A DNA stretch of 64,000 nt, taken from contig JADJGC010000003.1 of assembly GCA_016708315.1 (NCBI GenBank), positions 372,001-436,000 on the forward strand, read 5' to 3'. The position numbers were made by a program, and so were the translations under genes. Below the pieces are notes generated by a model. That model did not search any database. It saw only the letters and a program-made list of their open reading frames with translations, and was not told the DNA's origin. The DNA comes from a bacterium (lineage in GTDB: Bacteria; Zixibacteria; MSB-5A5; CAIYYT01). Of the stretch, positions 32,915 to 41,422 are shown in pieces (positions within the stretch are counted from its first letter, which is position 1; every line of letters starts with the position of its first letter).

Positions 32915-34105
32915 ATGAGCAACCAACCCAATGCAGTAATATTGTCGGCCTGTAGGACAGCAATAGGCAAGTTTCAGGGTTCACTTGCCGGATTTTCCGC
33001 GCCGCAGATTGGCGCTTTTGCAATACGAGAAGCTGTCCGTCGTGCTGGCGTCGATCCCAAAGATATCCAAGAGTGCATAATGGGTCATGTCGTCCAAGCG
33101 GGCGCCGGACAAGCTCCTGCCCGTCAGGCTGCCATTCACGGTGGTCTACCGCCGGAAGTCGCCTGCATCACAATTAACAAGGTCTGCGGCTCGGGTCTGA
33201 AGTCGGTCATGTTGGCTTCGCAAGCTATCAAAGCAGGCGATGCCGATGTCATCGTCGCGGGCGGCATGGAATCGATGTCCAACGCTCCGTATGCTCTGCC
33301 AAACGCCCGCACCGGATTTCGTCTGGGCAATCAACAAGCTGAAGACTTGATGATCAAAGATGGCCTATGGGACTCATTTAATAACTACCACATGGGCAGC
33401 GCCGCCGAGTACACCCAACAGAAGACCAGTATCTCCCGCGAAGAACAAGACGAATACGCTTACAATTCTCATCGCAAAGCGTGCGCGGCAATGGACTCGG
33501 GCAAATTCAAGGAAGAAATCTTTGATGTATTGATTCCGCAGAGAAAAGGCGATCCGATTGCTTTCAATCTCGATGAATCACCACGCAAAGACATATCCGT
33601 CGATTCACTTGGCAAGCTTAAGCCCGCGTTCCAGAAGGAAGGCACCGTTACGGCCGGCAATGCTCCGGGACTAAATGATGGCGGATCGGCTCTAGTAGTC
33701 AGTTCATCTGGTTATGCGGACGCCAATGGTCTTAAGCCGATTGCGCGTGTGACCGGCTATGCTGTCGCGGGAACTCCGCCACAGGACTTGTTCTTTGCCC
33801 CGATTTACGCAGTTCAGAAGCTGATGAAAAAGATGAATGTGGACATCAATCATTTTGATCTTATCGAGGCAAATGAGGCATTTAGTATTCAAGCGTTGGC
33901 GGATGGAAAGGCTCTGGGCTGGGACTGGAACCGCGTCAATGTCAATGGCGGCGCCGTAGCACTTGGGCATCCAATCGGCGCATCGGGAGCACGTATCTTA
34001 ACGACGCTAATCTATGCGCTGAAAGACCGTGGCAAAAAAACGGGAATGGCTACATTGTGTTTGGGCGGCGGTAATGCTGTTGCTCTGGCAATCGAATTAG
34101 TCTAA
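32915..34105 (+). CDS. Acetyl-CoA C-acetyltransferase (thiolase)
   Basis: 396 residues. Catalytic Cys in INKVCGSGLKSV, the His in GHPIGASGARIL, and the second Cys in CLGGGNAVA. It condenses two acetyl-CoA or thiolyses 3-ketoacyl-CoA. Ribosome site AGGAGAAT before ATG. Followed by the 3-hydroxybutyryl-CoA dehydrogenase (21-nt gap) and two acyl-CoA dehydrogenases: a short-chain acyl-CoA cassette running in either direction. Confidence 0.95.
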   Translation: MSNQPNAVILSACRTAIGKFQGSLAGFSAPQIGAFAIREAVRRAGVDPKDIQECIMGHVVQAGAGQAPARQAAIHGGLPPEVACITINKVCGSGLKSVMLASQAIKAGDADVIVAGGMESMSNAPYALPNARTGFRLGNQQAEDLMIKDGLWDSFNNYHMGSAAEYTQQKTSISREEQDEYAYNSHRKACAAMDSGKFKEEIFDVLIPQRKGDPIAFNLDESPRKDISVDSLGKLKPAFQKEGTVTAGNAPGLNDGGSALVVSSSGYADANGLKPIARVTGYAVAGTPPQDLFFAPIYAVQKLMKKMNVDINHFDLIEANEAFSIQALADGKALGWDWNRVNVNGGAVALGHPIGASGARILTTLIYALKDRGKKTGMATLCLGGGNAVALAIELV

Positions 34106-34126
34106 GCGACTGGAATAGGAATTACG

Positions 34127-34990
34127 ATGGAGATCAGAAATGTCGCGGTGGCCGGTGCGGGAACGATGGGGAATGGCATTGCCCACGTCTTTGCTCAGAA
34201 GGGTTACAACGTGACGTTGATGGATTCGACGCCTGATTCGCTTTTGCGCGGTGTCGAGATGATCAAGCTTAATCTGGCACGACAGGTGAAACGTGAGTTA
34301 ATCTCTAAGGCTGATGCCGACGCTACATTGGCACGAGTCAACGCGACCGGCAACTTGAAGGAAGCTGCATCCGCGCAGTTGATTGTCGAGGCGATCTTCG
34401 AAGACTATGACGTCAAGACTGCATTCTGGAAAGAAATGGATGCCATCTGTTCGAGTGATACGATTTTTGCATCGAATACGTCTTCGCTGCCGATTACGCA
34501 ATTGGCGGCGGCGACGAAACGACCGGAGCAGTTTATTGGGATGCACTTCATGAATCCGGTACCGGTTATGAAGCTCGTTGAGATTATTCGTGGATTTCCG
34601 ACCAGCGACGAGACTTGTGCGATAATCAAGGACCTGGCGATGAAGCTTGACAAGACGCCTGTAGAAGTAAATGACTATCCCGGTTTCATAGCCAATAGAA
34701 TTCTGCTGCCAATGATCAATGAGTCAATTTACGCCCTCATGGAAGGCGTCTCCGGCAAAGAGGAGATTGACACAGTCATGAAACTCGGAATGAACCATCC
34801 GATGGGTCCATTGACACTTGCAGATTTCATCGGGCTGGATGTTTGTCTGGCAATTCTCGAAACGATGCACAACGGATTGGGCGACCCGAAGTATCGGCCT
34901 TGTCCTTTACTGAAGAAGATGGTTCAAGCAGGTTGGCTTGGGCGTAAAAGCGGTCGCGGTTTCTACATATACGGAAGCGCTACCAATTAG
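34127..34990 (+). CDS. 3-hydroxybutyryl-CoA dehydrogenase
   Basis: 287 residues. Rossmann NAD site VAGAGTMGNGIAHVFAQKGY, SNTSSLPITQLAAATKRPEQ, catalytic GMHFMNPVPVMKLVEI (His), NDYPGFIANRILLPMINES and C-terminal HPMGPLTLADFIGLDVCL. Oxidises L-3-hydroxybutyryl-CoA to acetoacetyl-CoA or the reverse. Single-function protein with no fused crotonase. Confidence 0.95.
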   Translation: MEIRNVAVAGAGTMGNGIAHVFAQKGYNVTLMDSTPDSLLRGVEMIKLNLARQVKRELISKADADATLARVNATGNLKEAASAQLIVEAIFEDYDVKTAFWKEMDAICSSDTIFASNTSSLPITQLAAATKRPEQFIGMHFMNPVPVMKLVEIIRGFPTSDETCAIIKDLAMKLDKTPVEVNDYPGFIANRILLPMINESIYALMEGVSGKEEIDTVMKLGMNHPMGPLTLADFIGLDVCLAILETMHNGLGDPKYRPCPLLKKMVQAGWLGRKSGRGFYIYGSATN

Positions 34991-35066
34991 AGTCAGAAAT
35001 TAGCTGCGCAAAAGCGAGCTGGAACAGTAATGCAAAATAATGATCGGATGAGGAGATTCTCGGTTT

Positions 35067-36215
35067 ATGGATTTTAGTCTTAGCGAAGATCAGATCATGA
35101 TGCGCGACACTGCTCGCGATTTTGCCGAGAAGCGGCTTAAGCCGATTGCTGAAGAACTTGATGCAAAGGCTGAAATGCCCGCCGAGCTCCTTCGCGAAAC
35201 CGCGGAGCTTGGGTACTTTGGCCTGTTTGCTCCTGAAGAATATGGCGGCTTAAGCGTCGATAGCCTCAGCTATGCTCTGACCATTGAAGAGATCTCCAAG
35301 GCTTGCGCTGCGCACGCTATAACTTTATCTGTACATAATTCGCTAGTCATTAAAGCCATCAAAGGTTTCGGAACAGAAGAGCAGAAGAAGAAGTACCTGC
35401 CCAAGCTTGCGGCAGGAGAGTTCATCGGCGCGTATTCTCTTTCCGAGCCCGGTGCCGGAACCGATGCCGGATCGCTGCAGTGTCGTGCCTTAAGAAGTGG
35501 CGATCACTATGTTCTGAATGGCACAAAGAGCTGGGTCAGTTCGGCGGGATATGCCTCGGTGTTTATCGTATTTGTATTGACAAGCCCCGACCAGGGCAAA
35601 CACGGCGTATCATGCCTGATTGTCGATAAGGGAATGCCTGGCATGTCGTTGGGCCAGTCCGAAAAGAAAATGGGACTTAGAGCATCGGATACGCGAGAGT
35701 TGTCGTTTATCGATTGCAAGATTCCGGTTGGACAGTTGCTTGGTGAAGAGAATCGTGGATTACGAGTGGCGTTTTCGTTGCTTGATGCCGGTCGTATCGG
35801 CGTCGCCGCGCAAGCACTTGGAATCGCTCAGGCCGCCTTCGATGAAGCCGTCAAATATGCACGTGAGCGCAAACAATTCAATCAACCGCTTATCAATTTC
35901 CAAGCGACGCAGTTCAAGTTAGCGGAAATGGCCACCCGAATTGATGCGGCTCGATTGTTGACTTACCGTGCAGCTGTTCTTTTTGATTCAGGAGCTTCCT
36001 GCCTCAAGGAGATTTCGATGGCGAAACTTTTCTCATCGCAGACGGCAAACTTCGTAGCAAATGAAGCAGTACAAATTCATGGCGGGTACGGCTATGTCAA
36101 GGAATACCCGGTCGAACGCTACTTCCGCGATGCCCGAGTGACGGAAATCTACGAAGGAACTACCGAAGCTCAAAAAATGGTCATTTCACGCGCAATCATC
36201 AATGAAGGGCAGTAA
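35067..36215 (+). CDS. Acyl-CoA dehydrogenase (short-chain type), first copy
   Basis: 382 residues, FAD enzyme: SLSEPGAGTDAGSLQ, LNGTKSWVSSAG, QIHGGYGYVKEYPVERYFRDARVTEIYEGTTEAQK with the catalytic Glu of the YEGT motif. Introduces the alpha,beta double bond in an acyl-CoA. GAGGAG upstream of ATG; the stop TAA shares one base with the next ATG. Confidence 0.93.
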   Translation: MDFSLSEDQIMMRDTARDFAEKRLKPIAEELDAKAEMPAELLRETAELGYFGLFAPEEYGGLSVDSLSYALTIEEISKACAAHAITLSVHNSLVIKAIKGFGTEEQKKKYLPKLAAGEFIGAYSLSEPGAGTDAGSLQCRALRSGDHYVLNGTKSWVSSAGYASVFIVFVLTSPDQGKHGVSCLIVDKGMPGMSLGQSEKKMGLRASDTRELSFIDCKIPVGQLLGEENRGLRVAFSLLDAGRIGVAAQALGIAQAAFDEAVKYARERKQFNQPLINFQATQFKLAEMATRIDAARLLTYRAAVLFDSGASCLKEISMAKLFSSQTANFVANEAVQIHGGYGYVKEYPVERYFRDARVTEIYEGTTEAQKMVISRAIINEGQ

Positions 36216-37363
36216 TGTTTGCAGATAGTGATTACATAGATTTTCGATTACAAGTCAGGGAATTCTGTGAAAAGGAGATCGCTCCGCTTTCGAACGCAGC
36301 TGACGAACATCAGGTTTTTCCGCAGACTGCAATCGAGAAGATTCACCGTCAAGGATGGTGGGCCGTCCAGATACCCAAAGACTTCGGCGGCATGGGAGCC
36401 AATACCGTACAGTATTCAATCATAGTTGAAGAATTGTGCCGAGTCTGTGGCTCGACGGGGTTGACGGTAGCTGCCCATAACTCGCTTGGAGCGGGCCCGA
36501 TCTACAATTTTGGATCTAAGGAACAACAGAAGAAGTATCTTCACTTTGGTGACAGTGAGCCATATTTGATCGCATTTGGGCTTACCGAGCCTCAGGCAGG
36601 GTCGGATGCCGGCGCCACCAAATCAGTTGCCGAACCGCAAGGCGATCACTATATTCTCAACGGTACAAAGTGCTGGATTACCTCTGCCAATCTGTGCAAG
36701 TATGCAATTGTAACCGCACGGACTGATCGCAGCGGAGGTGTTAAAGGCATTTCTTCTTTCGTCCTTGAGAAGGGCCTTGAAGGGTTCTCCGTTGGAAAGA
36801 AAGAAAACAAGATGGGCTGTAGGGGCTCTGACACGGCATTTCTGCATTTTGACGATGTCAAAGTGCCGAAGTCAAGCCTTATAGGTGGTGAGGGAGAGGG
36901 ATTCAAGCAGTTCATGAAGACGCTTGACGGTGGACGAATTTCGATTGCTGCAATGGCACTGGGATTATCAGTTGGTGCATTTGAATCGGCGGCAAGGTAT
37001 GCTGCGACGAACTCACAATTTGGCGAGCCAATGGCAGACCAGCAGTGGGTACAATTCAAACTCGCCGACATGGCTTGTCGAATTGAAGCCGCGCGTGGAT
37101 TGATCTATGGCGCAAGCGTTATGAAAGACAAGGGACTGAACTACTCCCAGCAATCAGCCATGGCCAAGTTATATGCCTCTGAAGTTTGCAACTTTTGCAC
37201 CTTTGAGGCGATAGGTATTATAGGCGCGGACGCTACGTCAACCAAGTTTCCGGTTGAACGTATGTGGCGCGACATGAAATTGACGGAAATTGGCGAAGGA
37301 ACTTCCGAGATTCAACGAATCGTGATCTCCCGAGCCATTCTTAAATCGATAGTATTAGATTGA
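36215..37363 (+). CDS. Acyl-CoA dehydrogenase, second copy
   Basis: 382 residues, the same length as its neighbour but well diverged. GLTEPQAGSDAGATKS, LNGTKCWITSANLCK, GIIGADATSTKFPVERMWRDMKLTEIGEGTSEIQR. The usual QxxGGxGY segment is altered to IGIIGADATS and TEIYEG to TEIGEGTSE (Glu kept), so its substrate range may differ. Begins on the last base of the first copy's stop. Confidence 0.9.
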   Translation: MFADSDYIDFRLQVREFCEKEIAPLSNAADEHQVFPQTAIEKIHRQGWWAVQIPKDFGGMGANTVQYSIIVEELCRVCGSTGLTVAAHNSLGAGPIYNFGSKEQQKKYLHFGDSEPYLIAFGLTEPQAGSDAGATKSVAEPQGDHYILNGTKCWITSANLCKYAIVTARTDRSGGVKGISSFVLEKGLEGFSVGKKENKMGCRGSDTAFLHFDDVKVPKSSLIGGEGEGFKQFMKTLDGGRISIAAMALGLSVGAFESAARYAATNSQFGEPMADQQWVQFKLADMACRIEAARGLIYGASVMKDKGLNYSQQSAMAKLYASEVCNFCTFEAIGIIGADATSTKFPVERMWRDMKLTEIGEGTSEIQRIVISRAILKSIVLD

Positions 37364-37381
37364 CAGGTTATAGGAGGACGC

Positions 37382-38323
37382 ATGGCATTTGATGAAGGCG
37401 GCAAGATTTGGATGAACGGGGAGTTCGTCGACTGGAAGGACGCCAAGATCCATGTCCTCTCGCATGTGATCCATTACGGAAGCAGCGTCTTCGAAGGCTT
37501 GCGGTGCTATAAGACCAAGCGGGGATCTGCGATCTTCCGTCTTGAAGATCATACCAGAAGACTGTTCAATTCTGCGAAAATCTATCGCATGAAGATTCCC
37601 TATACCGAAGCGCAGTTGAATGAAGCTCAAATTGAGCTTATCCGCCTGAACAAAAAGGAATCCTGCTACATTCGTCCCGTAGCCTATCGAGGCTATAAAC
37701 AGCTCGGAGTCGATCCGTCCGGATGCCCGATTGACGTTGCGATTGCCGTCTGGGATTGGGGTAGCTACCTCGGTGGTGGCGCCATGGAGAATGGTGTTGA
37801 TGTATGTGTTTCCTCCTGGCGCAGAATGGCTCCCGACACCTTCCCGGCATTTGCCAAGAGCGGTGCGAATTACATGAATAGTCAGCTCATTAAGATGGAA
37901 GCACTCGAACACGGCTATGTTGAAGGCATTGCGCTTGACGTTCACGGAATGGTCAGCGAAGGCTCCGGAGAGAATATCTTCGTTTTCCACGAAGGGAATC
38001 TAATCACGCCTCCATACAATGCTTCGATTCTCCCCGGAATTACGCGTCACACGGTTATCCAGCTTGCCAAAGAGATGGGTATGAAAGTGCTTGAGCGCAA
38101 CTTGCCGCGTGAGTTGCTTTATGTTGCAGATGAGGTGTTTTTCTCGGGTTCGGCAGCAGAGATTACTCCGATTCGCTCAGTGGACAAGATTACTGTGGGA
38201 ACCGGCAAAGCGGGTCCAATTGCCAAGAAACTGCAAGCGGCCTTTGCCGATATCATCGAGAACGGAAATGACAAGCGCGGTTGGCTCAAGAGAGTCTACT
38301 CACATGAGACCGTAGGCGTGTAA
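37382..38323 (+). CDS. ilvE: Branched-chain amino acid aminotransferase
   Basis: 313 residues, class IV PLP aminotransferase: HVIHYGSSVFEGLRCYK, IRPVAYRGYKQLGV, catalytic Lys in FAKSGANYMNSQLIKMEAL, and SEGSGENIFVFHEG. Interconverts Leu/Ile/Val with their keto acids. Excellent AGGAGG ribosome site. Placed 18 nt after the acyl-CoA dehydrogenases, suggesting branched-chain amino acid breakdown feeding that cassette. This is inference, since ilvE is also biosynthetic. Confidence 0.94.
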   Translation: MAFDEGGKIWMNGEFVDWKDAKIHVLSHVIHYGSSVFEGLRCYKTKRGSAIFRLEDHTRRLFNSAKIYRMKIPYTEAQLNEAQIELIRLNKKESCYIRPVAYRGYKQLGVDPSGCPIDVAIAVWDWGSYLGGGAMENGVDVCVSSWRRMAPDTFPAFAKSGANYMNSQLIKMEALEHGYVEGIALDVHGMVSEGSGENIFVFHEGNLITPPYNASILPGITRHTVIQLAKEMGMKVLERNLPRELLYVADEVFFSGSAAEITPIRSVDKITVGTGKAGPIAKKLQAAFADIIENGNDKRGWLKRVYSHETVGV

Positions 38324-38346
38324 CTCTGCGTTGACGTGACAAACTT

Positions 38347-38376
38347 GGGCGGCCGAAACCGGTCGCCCTTTTTTTT
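38347..38376 (+). terminator. Rho-independent terminator after ilvE
   Basis: GGGCGGCCG (38347-38355) pairs with CGGTCGCCC (38360-38368), loop AAAC, then eight T. Confidence 0.92.
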
Positions 38377-38408
38377 GCTCTTCAGGTCGCTTTCTTGAAA
38401 TCTTGATG

Positions 38409-38436
38409 TTGCGCCAAGTTTCAATTTGCGTATAAT
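38409..38436 (+). promoter_or_regulatory. Promoter abutting rpiB (leaderless candidate)
   Basis: TTGCGC (38409-38414), 16 nt spacer, perfect TATAAT (38431-38436), then only 7 nt to ATG 38444. No Shine-Dalgarno fits in that gap, so +1 should fall on or next to the start codon. Confidence 0.5.
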
Positions 38437-38443
38437 TTTCGCC

Positions 38444-38881
38444 ATGAAAATAGCTATCGGTGCCGATCACAAAGGGTTCCAGCTCAAGGAACATCTCAAG
38501 CAATTTCTTCAGTCGCTCGGGCATACCGTCAGTGACTTTGGTACTGACTCCGAAGAATCCACCGACTATCCCGACTACGGAATGCGGGTTGCGCACGCTG
38601 TTGCAAATCGTGAGGCTGATCGCGGGATAACGGTGTGTTGGACTGGCAACGGAATGAACATGGTCGTGAACAAGCTGCCTGAGATCCGTGGTGCTTATGC
38701 TTTGACCGAAGAAATGGCACAACTGTCGAGACAGCATAACGACTCAAACATTTTGACGCTTGGCTCCAAGTGGGTCGAAAGCGAATTGGCCGACAAGATC
38801 GTCAAAGTCTGGCTCGACACGGCATTTGAAGCCGGTCGCCATGAAAAGCGGATCAAGAAATTTTCGATTAAGCGTAACTAA
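38444..38881 (+). CDS. rpiB: Ribose 5-phosphate isomerase B
   Basis: 145 residues from ATG 38444. MKIAIGADHKGFQLKEHL, YPDYGMRVAHAV, the active-site Cys in GITVCWTGNGMNMVVNKLPEIR, and LTLGSKWVE. Pentose phosphate pathway: ribose-5-P and ribulose-5-P. The CWTGNGMN segment differs mildly from the usual CGTGIGMS. Confidence 0.93.
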   Translation: MKIAIGADHKGFQLKEHLKQFLQSLGHTVSDFGTDSEESTDYPDYGMRVAHAVANREADRGITVCWTGNGMNMVVNKLPEIRGAYALTEEMAQLSRQHNDSNILTLGSKWVESELADKIVKVWLDTAFEAGRHEKRIKKFSIKRN

Positions 38882-38895
38882 TTTTTCCTCCCCAG

Positions 38896-38924
38896 TTGCG
38901 TTTATGGCGACGTTCGTCTATTAT
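38896..38924 (+). promoter_or_regulatory. Promoter abutting the GTG start of the membrane protein (leaderless candidate)
   Basis: TTGCGT (38896-38901), 17 nt spacer, TATTAT (38919-38924), 5 nt, then GTG 38930. No Shine-Dalgarno. Confidence 0.4.
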
Positions 38925-38929
38925 TAATT

Positions 38930-40033
38930 GTGAATTCAGGCAAGACTCATATTACAGGCTGGATCGCAACAATCCTGTTGACGATCATTACTTCGTTCTG
39001 GACCTTCTGGAGTTTCGGCGAGCTTTACTATGAGGCATGGGGACTACCGCTTCATATGGTGGTGCGTTATTTAATCCCATTTGCAGTGTGTATTACCCTG
39101 ACATTGATCTGCCTCATGTGGCCGCGAATCGGCGGTTCACTTCTCATTATTGTCGGCGTATGGTTCGGGATTTGGTGGTTCCAACTGCAGATCTCTCGAG
39201 GTATGACTGATCCGATCGGTTTACTGATAACCTTCTGTCTTAGCGCAGCGCTAGCGATTATTGGTGGGATGTTCTGGTATGATTGGAAGAAAAGCAAGAA
39301 TGATGAATCAGCTCCCGAAACGCATCATAATTGGTTTCGGCGCAACCTGCGCTGGTTAATCGCTACCGGAATTCCGATTGGCGTGGCTTTGGGGGCAACG
39401 ATTGGTAATGCTCCGATCCTGTTTATGCGTCAGGATGACGGGATTCGCACTGAACGGCTAATAGAAGGCAACGGCGTGCGACTTATCTGGGCGCCGGAAG
39501 GACCTGGATGGGCGAAGGGGGGAGAGGGGACCGGTTCGAATCTTGCATGGAATCAGATTGCGTTGTACGGATTGCCTCCCGTTGGGACTGATTTGAAAGC
39601 AAAGGATGCATATCGCCATGCGACCCAGGCTGAGATGGACACGTTTTGCCTCTGCCGCTATTTGTCGGCAGACGGTAAGACCTTAATGGACACGCCACAG
39701 AATGTCTGGCGGATGCCGACGACTCAAGAAGTTGTTCGATCTCTTGTTCATCACGGAGAACATGCAGGATGCACTTGGGATGACAGTTCGCGATTTGCCG
39801 TTTGCGAGAGATTGCCTGACAAAGAGTCGCCGCTCTGGGCAAGCGATTACATGCCGATTTATATGTGGACTGCCGACGAGTTTGACACCTCGCACGCCTA
39901 TTTTGTTGGCTACAATGGCAGGGCTGTGACAAACCAAAACAAATGGTGGGGAAATCCAAGGCATGGATTTCGTTGCGTTCGTGAACCGGACAGCAATAGC
40001 ATTCGAGAGTTGGATACTCTGACACTCAAATAG
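38930..40033 (+). CDS. Membrane protein with sulfatase-modifying/Lcl-like C-terminal domain, function unknown
   Basis: 367 residues from GTG. About five hydrophobic segments in residues 8-170 (e.g. GWIATILLTIITSFWTFWSF), then a soluble domain (about 185-355) with GVRLIWAPEGPGWAKGG, ATQAEMDTFCLCRYLS, VWRMPTTQEVVRSLVHHG, YMWTADEFDTSHAYFV and HGFRCVRE. The RMPT...W...GFRCV layout recalls formylglycine-enzyme-like and DUF1566/Lcl folds. The domain probably lies outside the cytoplasm. The stop overlaps the Nudix GTG by one base. Confidence 0.55.
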   Translation: MNSGKTHITGWIATILLTIITSFWTFWSFGELYYEAWGLPLHMVVRYLIPFAVCITLTLICLMWPRIGGSLLIIVGVWFGIWWFQLQISRGMTDPIGLLITFCLSAALAIIGGMFWYDWKKSKNDESAPETHHNWFRRNLRWLIATGIPIGVALGATIGNAPILFMRQDDGIRTERLIEGNGVRLIWAPEGPGWAKGGEGTGSNLAWNQIALYGLPPVGTDLKAKDAYRHATQAEMDTFCLCRYLSADGKTLMDTPQNVWRMPTTQEVVRSLVHHGEHAGCTWDDSSRFAVCERLPDKESPLWASDYMPIYMWTADEFDTSHAYFVGYNGRAVTNQNKWWGNPRHGFRCVREPDSNSIRELDTLTLK

Positions 40034-40461
40034 TGGGGTCAGCTGTGGCAAATCACCTTCTATCGCAAATCGTGCAGACGACGACGCTGCTAAACCAAGA
40101 TGGGCAAGCGTTGATTCTTCGGACGCCAGAAGGAAAATGGCAGCTTCCCGGCGGTCGCCTGAATGAGGGTGAGTCCTGGGACGAAGGATTACGCCGGGAG
40201 ATTCGCGAAGAGACCGGAATTACGGATGTAGACATTCTATCGATTACGATGGTTGACAACTGGACATTTCGCGGAGTTCTAATGTACGGCGTGTATTTCC
40301 TCTGTCGAACCAGTACGACCGAAGTGACGATAAGCAGTGAGCATACAGCCTATCGGTGGGTAAGCAAAAACGACAATCTTGAAGAAATCGAGTTCTGGCA
40401 TGAGAACCTGCGAATGCTTACAGAGCGTGCGTTAGCAATGGACCGGGGTCCGGAACTGTAG
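40033..40461 (+). CDS. Nudix hydrolase
   Basis: 142 residues from GTG overlapping the preceding TAG. Complete Nudix box G-x5-E-x7-REIREETGI in GGRLNEGESWDEGLRREIRE. Cleaves nucleoside diphosphate linked to X; the substrate cannot be read. Small size fits MutT-like or dNTP/ADP-sugar housecleaning roles. Confidence 0.88.
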   Translation: MGSAVANHLLSQIVQTTTLLNQDGQALILRTPEGKWQLPGGRLNEGESWDEGLRREIREETGITDVDILSITMVDNWTFRGVLMYGVYFLCRTSTTEVTISSEHTAYRWVSKNDNLEEIEFWHENLRMLTERALAMDRGPEL

Positions 40462-40510
40462 GAATCACGTTTGTCACAGTGACAGAATTCCCCCGGCACC
40501 AACGAAATGA

Positions 40511-40539
40511 TTGACTCGCCAACGAAAATCTCTTATATC
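40511..40539 (+). promoter_or_regulatory. Promoter abutting thyX (leaderless candidate)
   Basis: TTGACT (40511-40516), 17 nt spacer, TATATC (40534-40539), 10 nt to ATG 40550. No Shine-Dalgarno precedes the ATG. Confidence 0.5.
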
Positions 40540-40549
40540 TCTCCACGTT

Positions 40550-41398
40550 ATGGATGACAATAAAGGCCTAATCGATCAGGAAATCAAAGTACTCGACAGC
40601 GGATTTGTCCGACTCGTCGATTTTATGGGATCCGACGATTCAATCGTCGAAGCCGCACGCGTTTCCTATGGTCGAGGTACGAAGAAGCGTCGTGAGGACC
40701 GTGGCTTGATTCGCTACTTGATTCGCCATCAACATACGACTCCGTTTGAGATGGTAGAATTCAAGTTTCATGTCAAGCTCCCCATCTTCATTGCCCGCCA
40801 GTGGATACGGCATCGTACGGCGAATGTCAACGAGTACTCCGGTCGTTACTCGGTGATGGAAGACGACTTCTACGTACCCAAGCCGGAAGATGTCAAGCAA
40901 CAGTCCACGACTAATCGCCAAGGTAGGGAAGAGGCTGAAGTGGACCCTGCCGTGCGCGAGTCGTTTCTGGCATTCCTCAATACCAGCAACCGCCATTTGT
41001 ATGACGAGTATTTGAAAGCGATCGATTCGGGTGTGGCTCGAGAAATCGCACGCATCAATCTGCCGCTTTCGCTGTACACGCAATGGTATTGGAAGGTCGA
41101 TCTTCACAATCTCTTTCATTTCCTGAAATTGCGCTTGGACCAACACGCCCAGGCTGAAATTCGCGAGTATGCAAAAGCGATGGCGCAATTTGTGAAGCAG
41201 GTCGTTCCGGTGGCGTGGGAAGCTTTCGAAGATTACCAGCTCGACGCACAGCAGTTCTCTTCAATTGAGCTCAAACTGCTGTTTAACAATCTCAAGTCAT
41301 TCGATCAAAGTGAAGAAGCTTTGGTTGAGGCTGGCTTGTCAAAAGGCGAGGCGCGAGAATTTCAAGAGAAGCTTTCGAAGATTAGAAATAGCCTGTAG
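40550..41398 (+). CDS. thyX: Flavin-dependent thymidylate synthase ThyX
   Basis: 282 residues from ATG 40550. ThyX motif RHRTANVNEYSGRYS (the RHRx7S flavin/dUMP signature) plus FKFHVKLPIFIARQW and LYTQWYWKVDLHNLFHFLKLR. Makes dTMP from dUMP with methylene-THF and FADH2. The in-frame region upstream (40511-) is the promoter, not coding. Convergent with the penicillin-binding protein gene 24 nt away, with no visible terminator between them. Confidence 0.96.
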   Translation: MDDNKGLIDQEIKVLDSGFVRLVDFMGSDDSIVEAARVSYGRGTKKRREDRGLIRYLIRHQHTTPFEMVEFKFHVKLPIFIARQWIRHRTANVNEYSGRYSVMEDDFYVPKPEDVKQQSTTNRQGREEAEVDPAVRESFLAFLNTSNRHLYDEYLKAIDSGVAREIARINLPLSLYTQWYWKVDLHNLFHFLKLRLDQHAQAEIREYAKAMAQFVKQVVPVAWEAFEDYQLDAQQFSSIELKLLFNNLKSFDQSEEALVEAGLSKGEAREFQEKLSKIRNSL

Positions 41399-41422
41399 TT
41401 CTCTATCAACCCCTCAGTCAGT

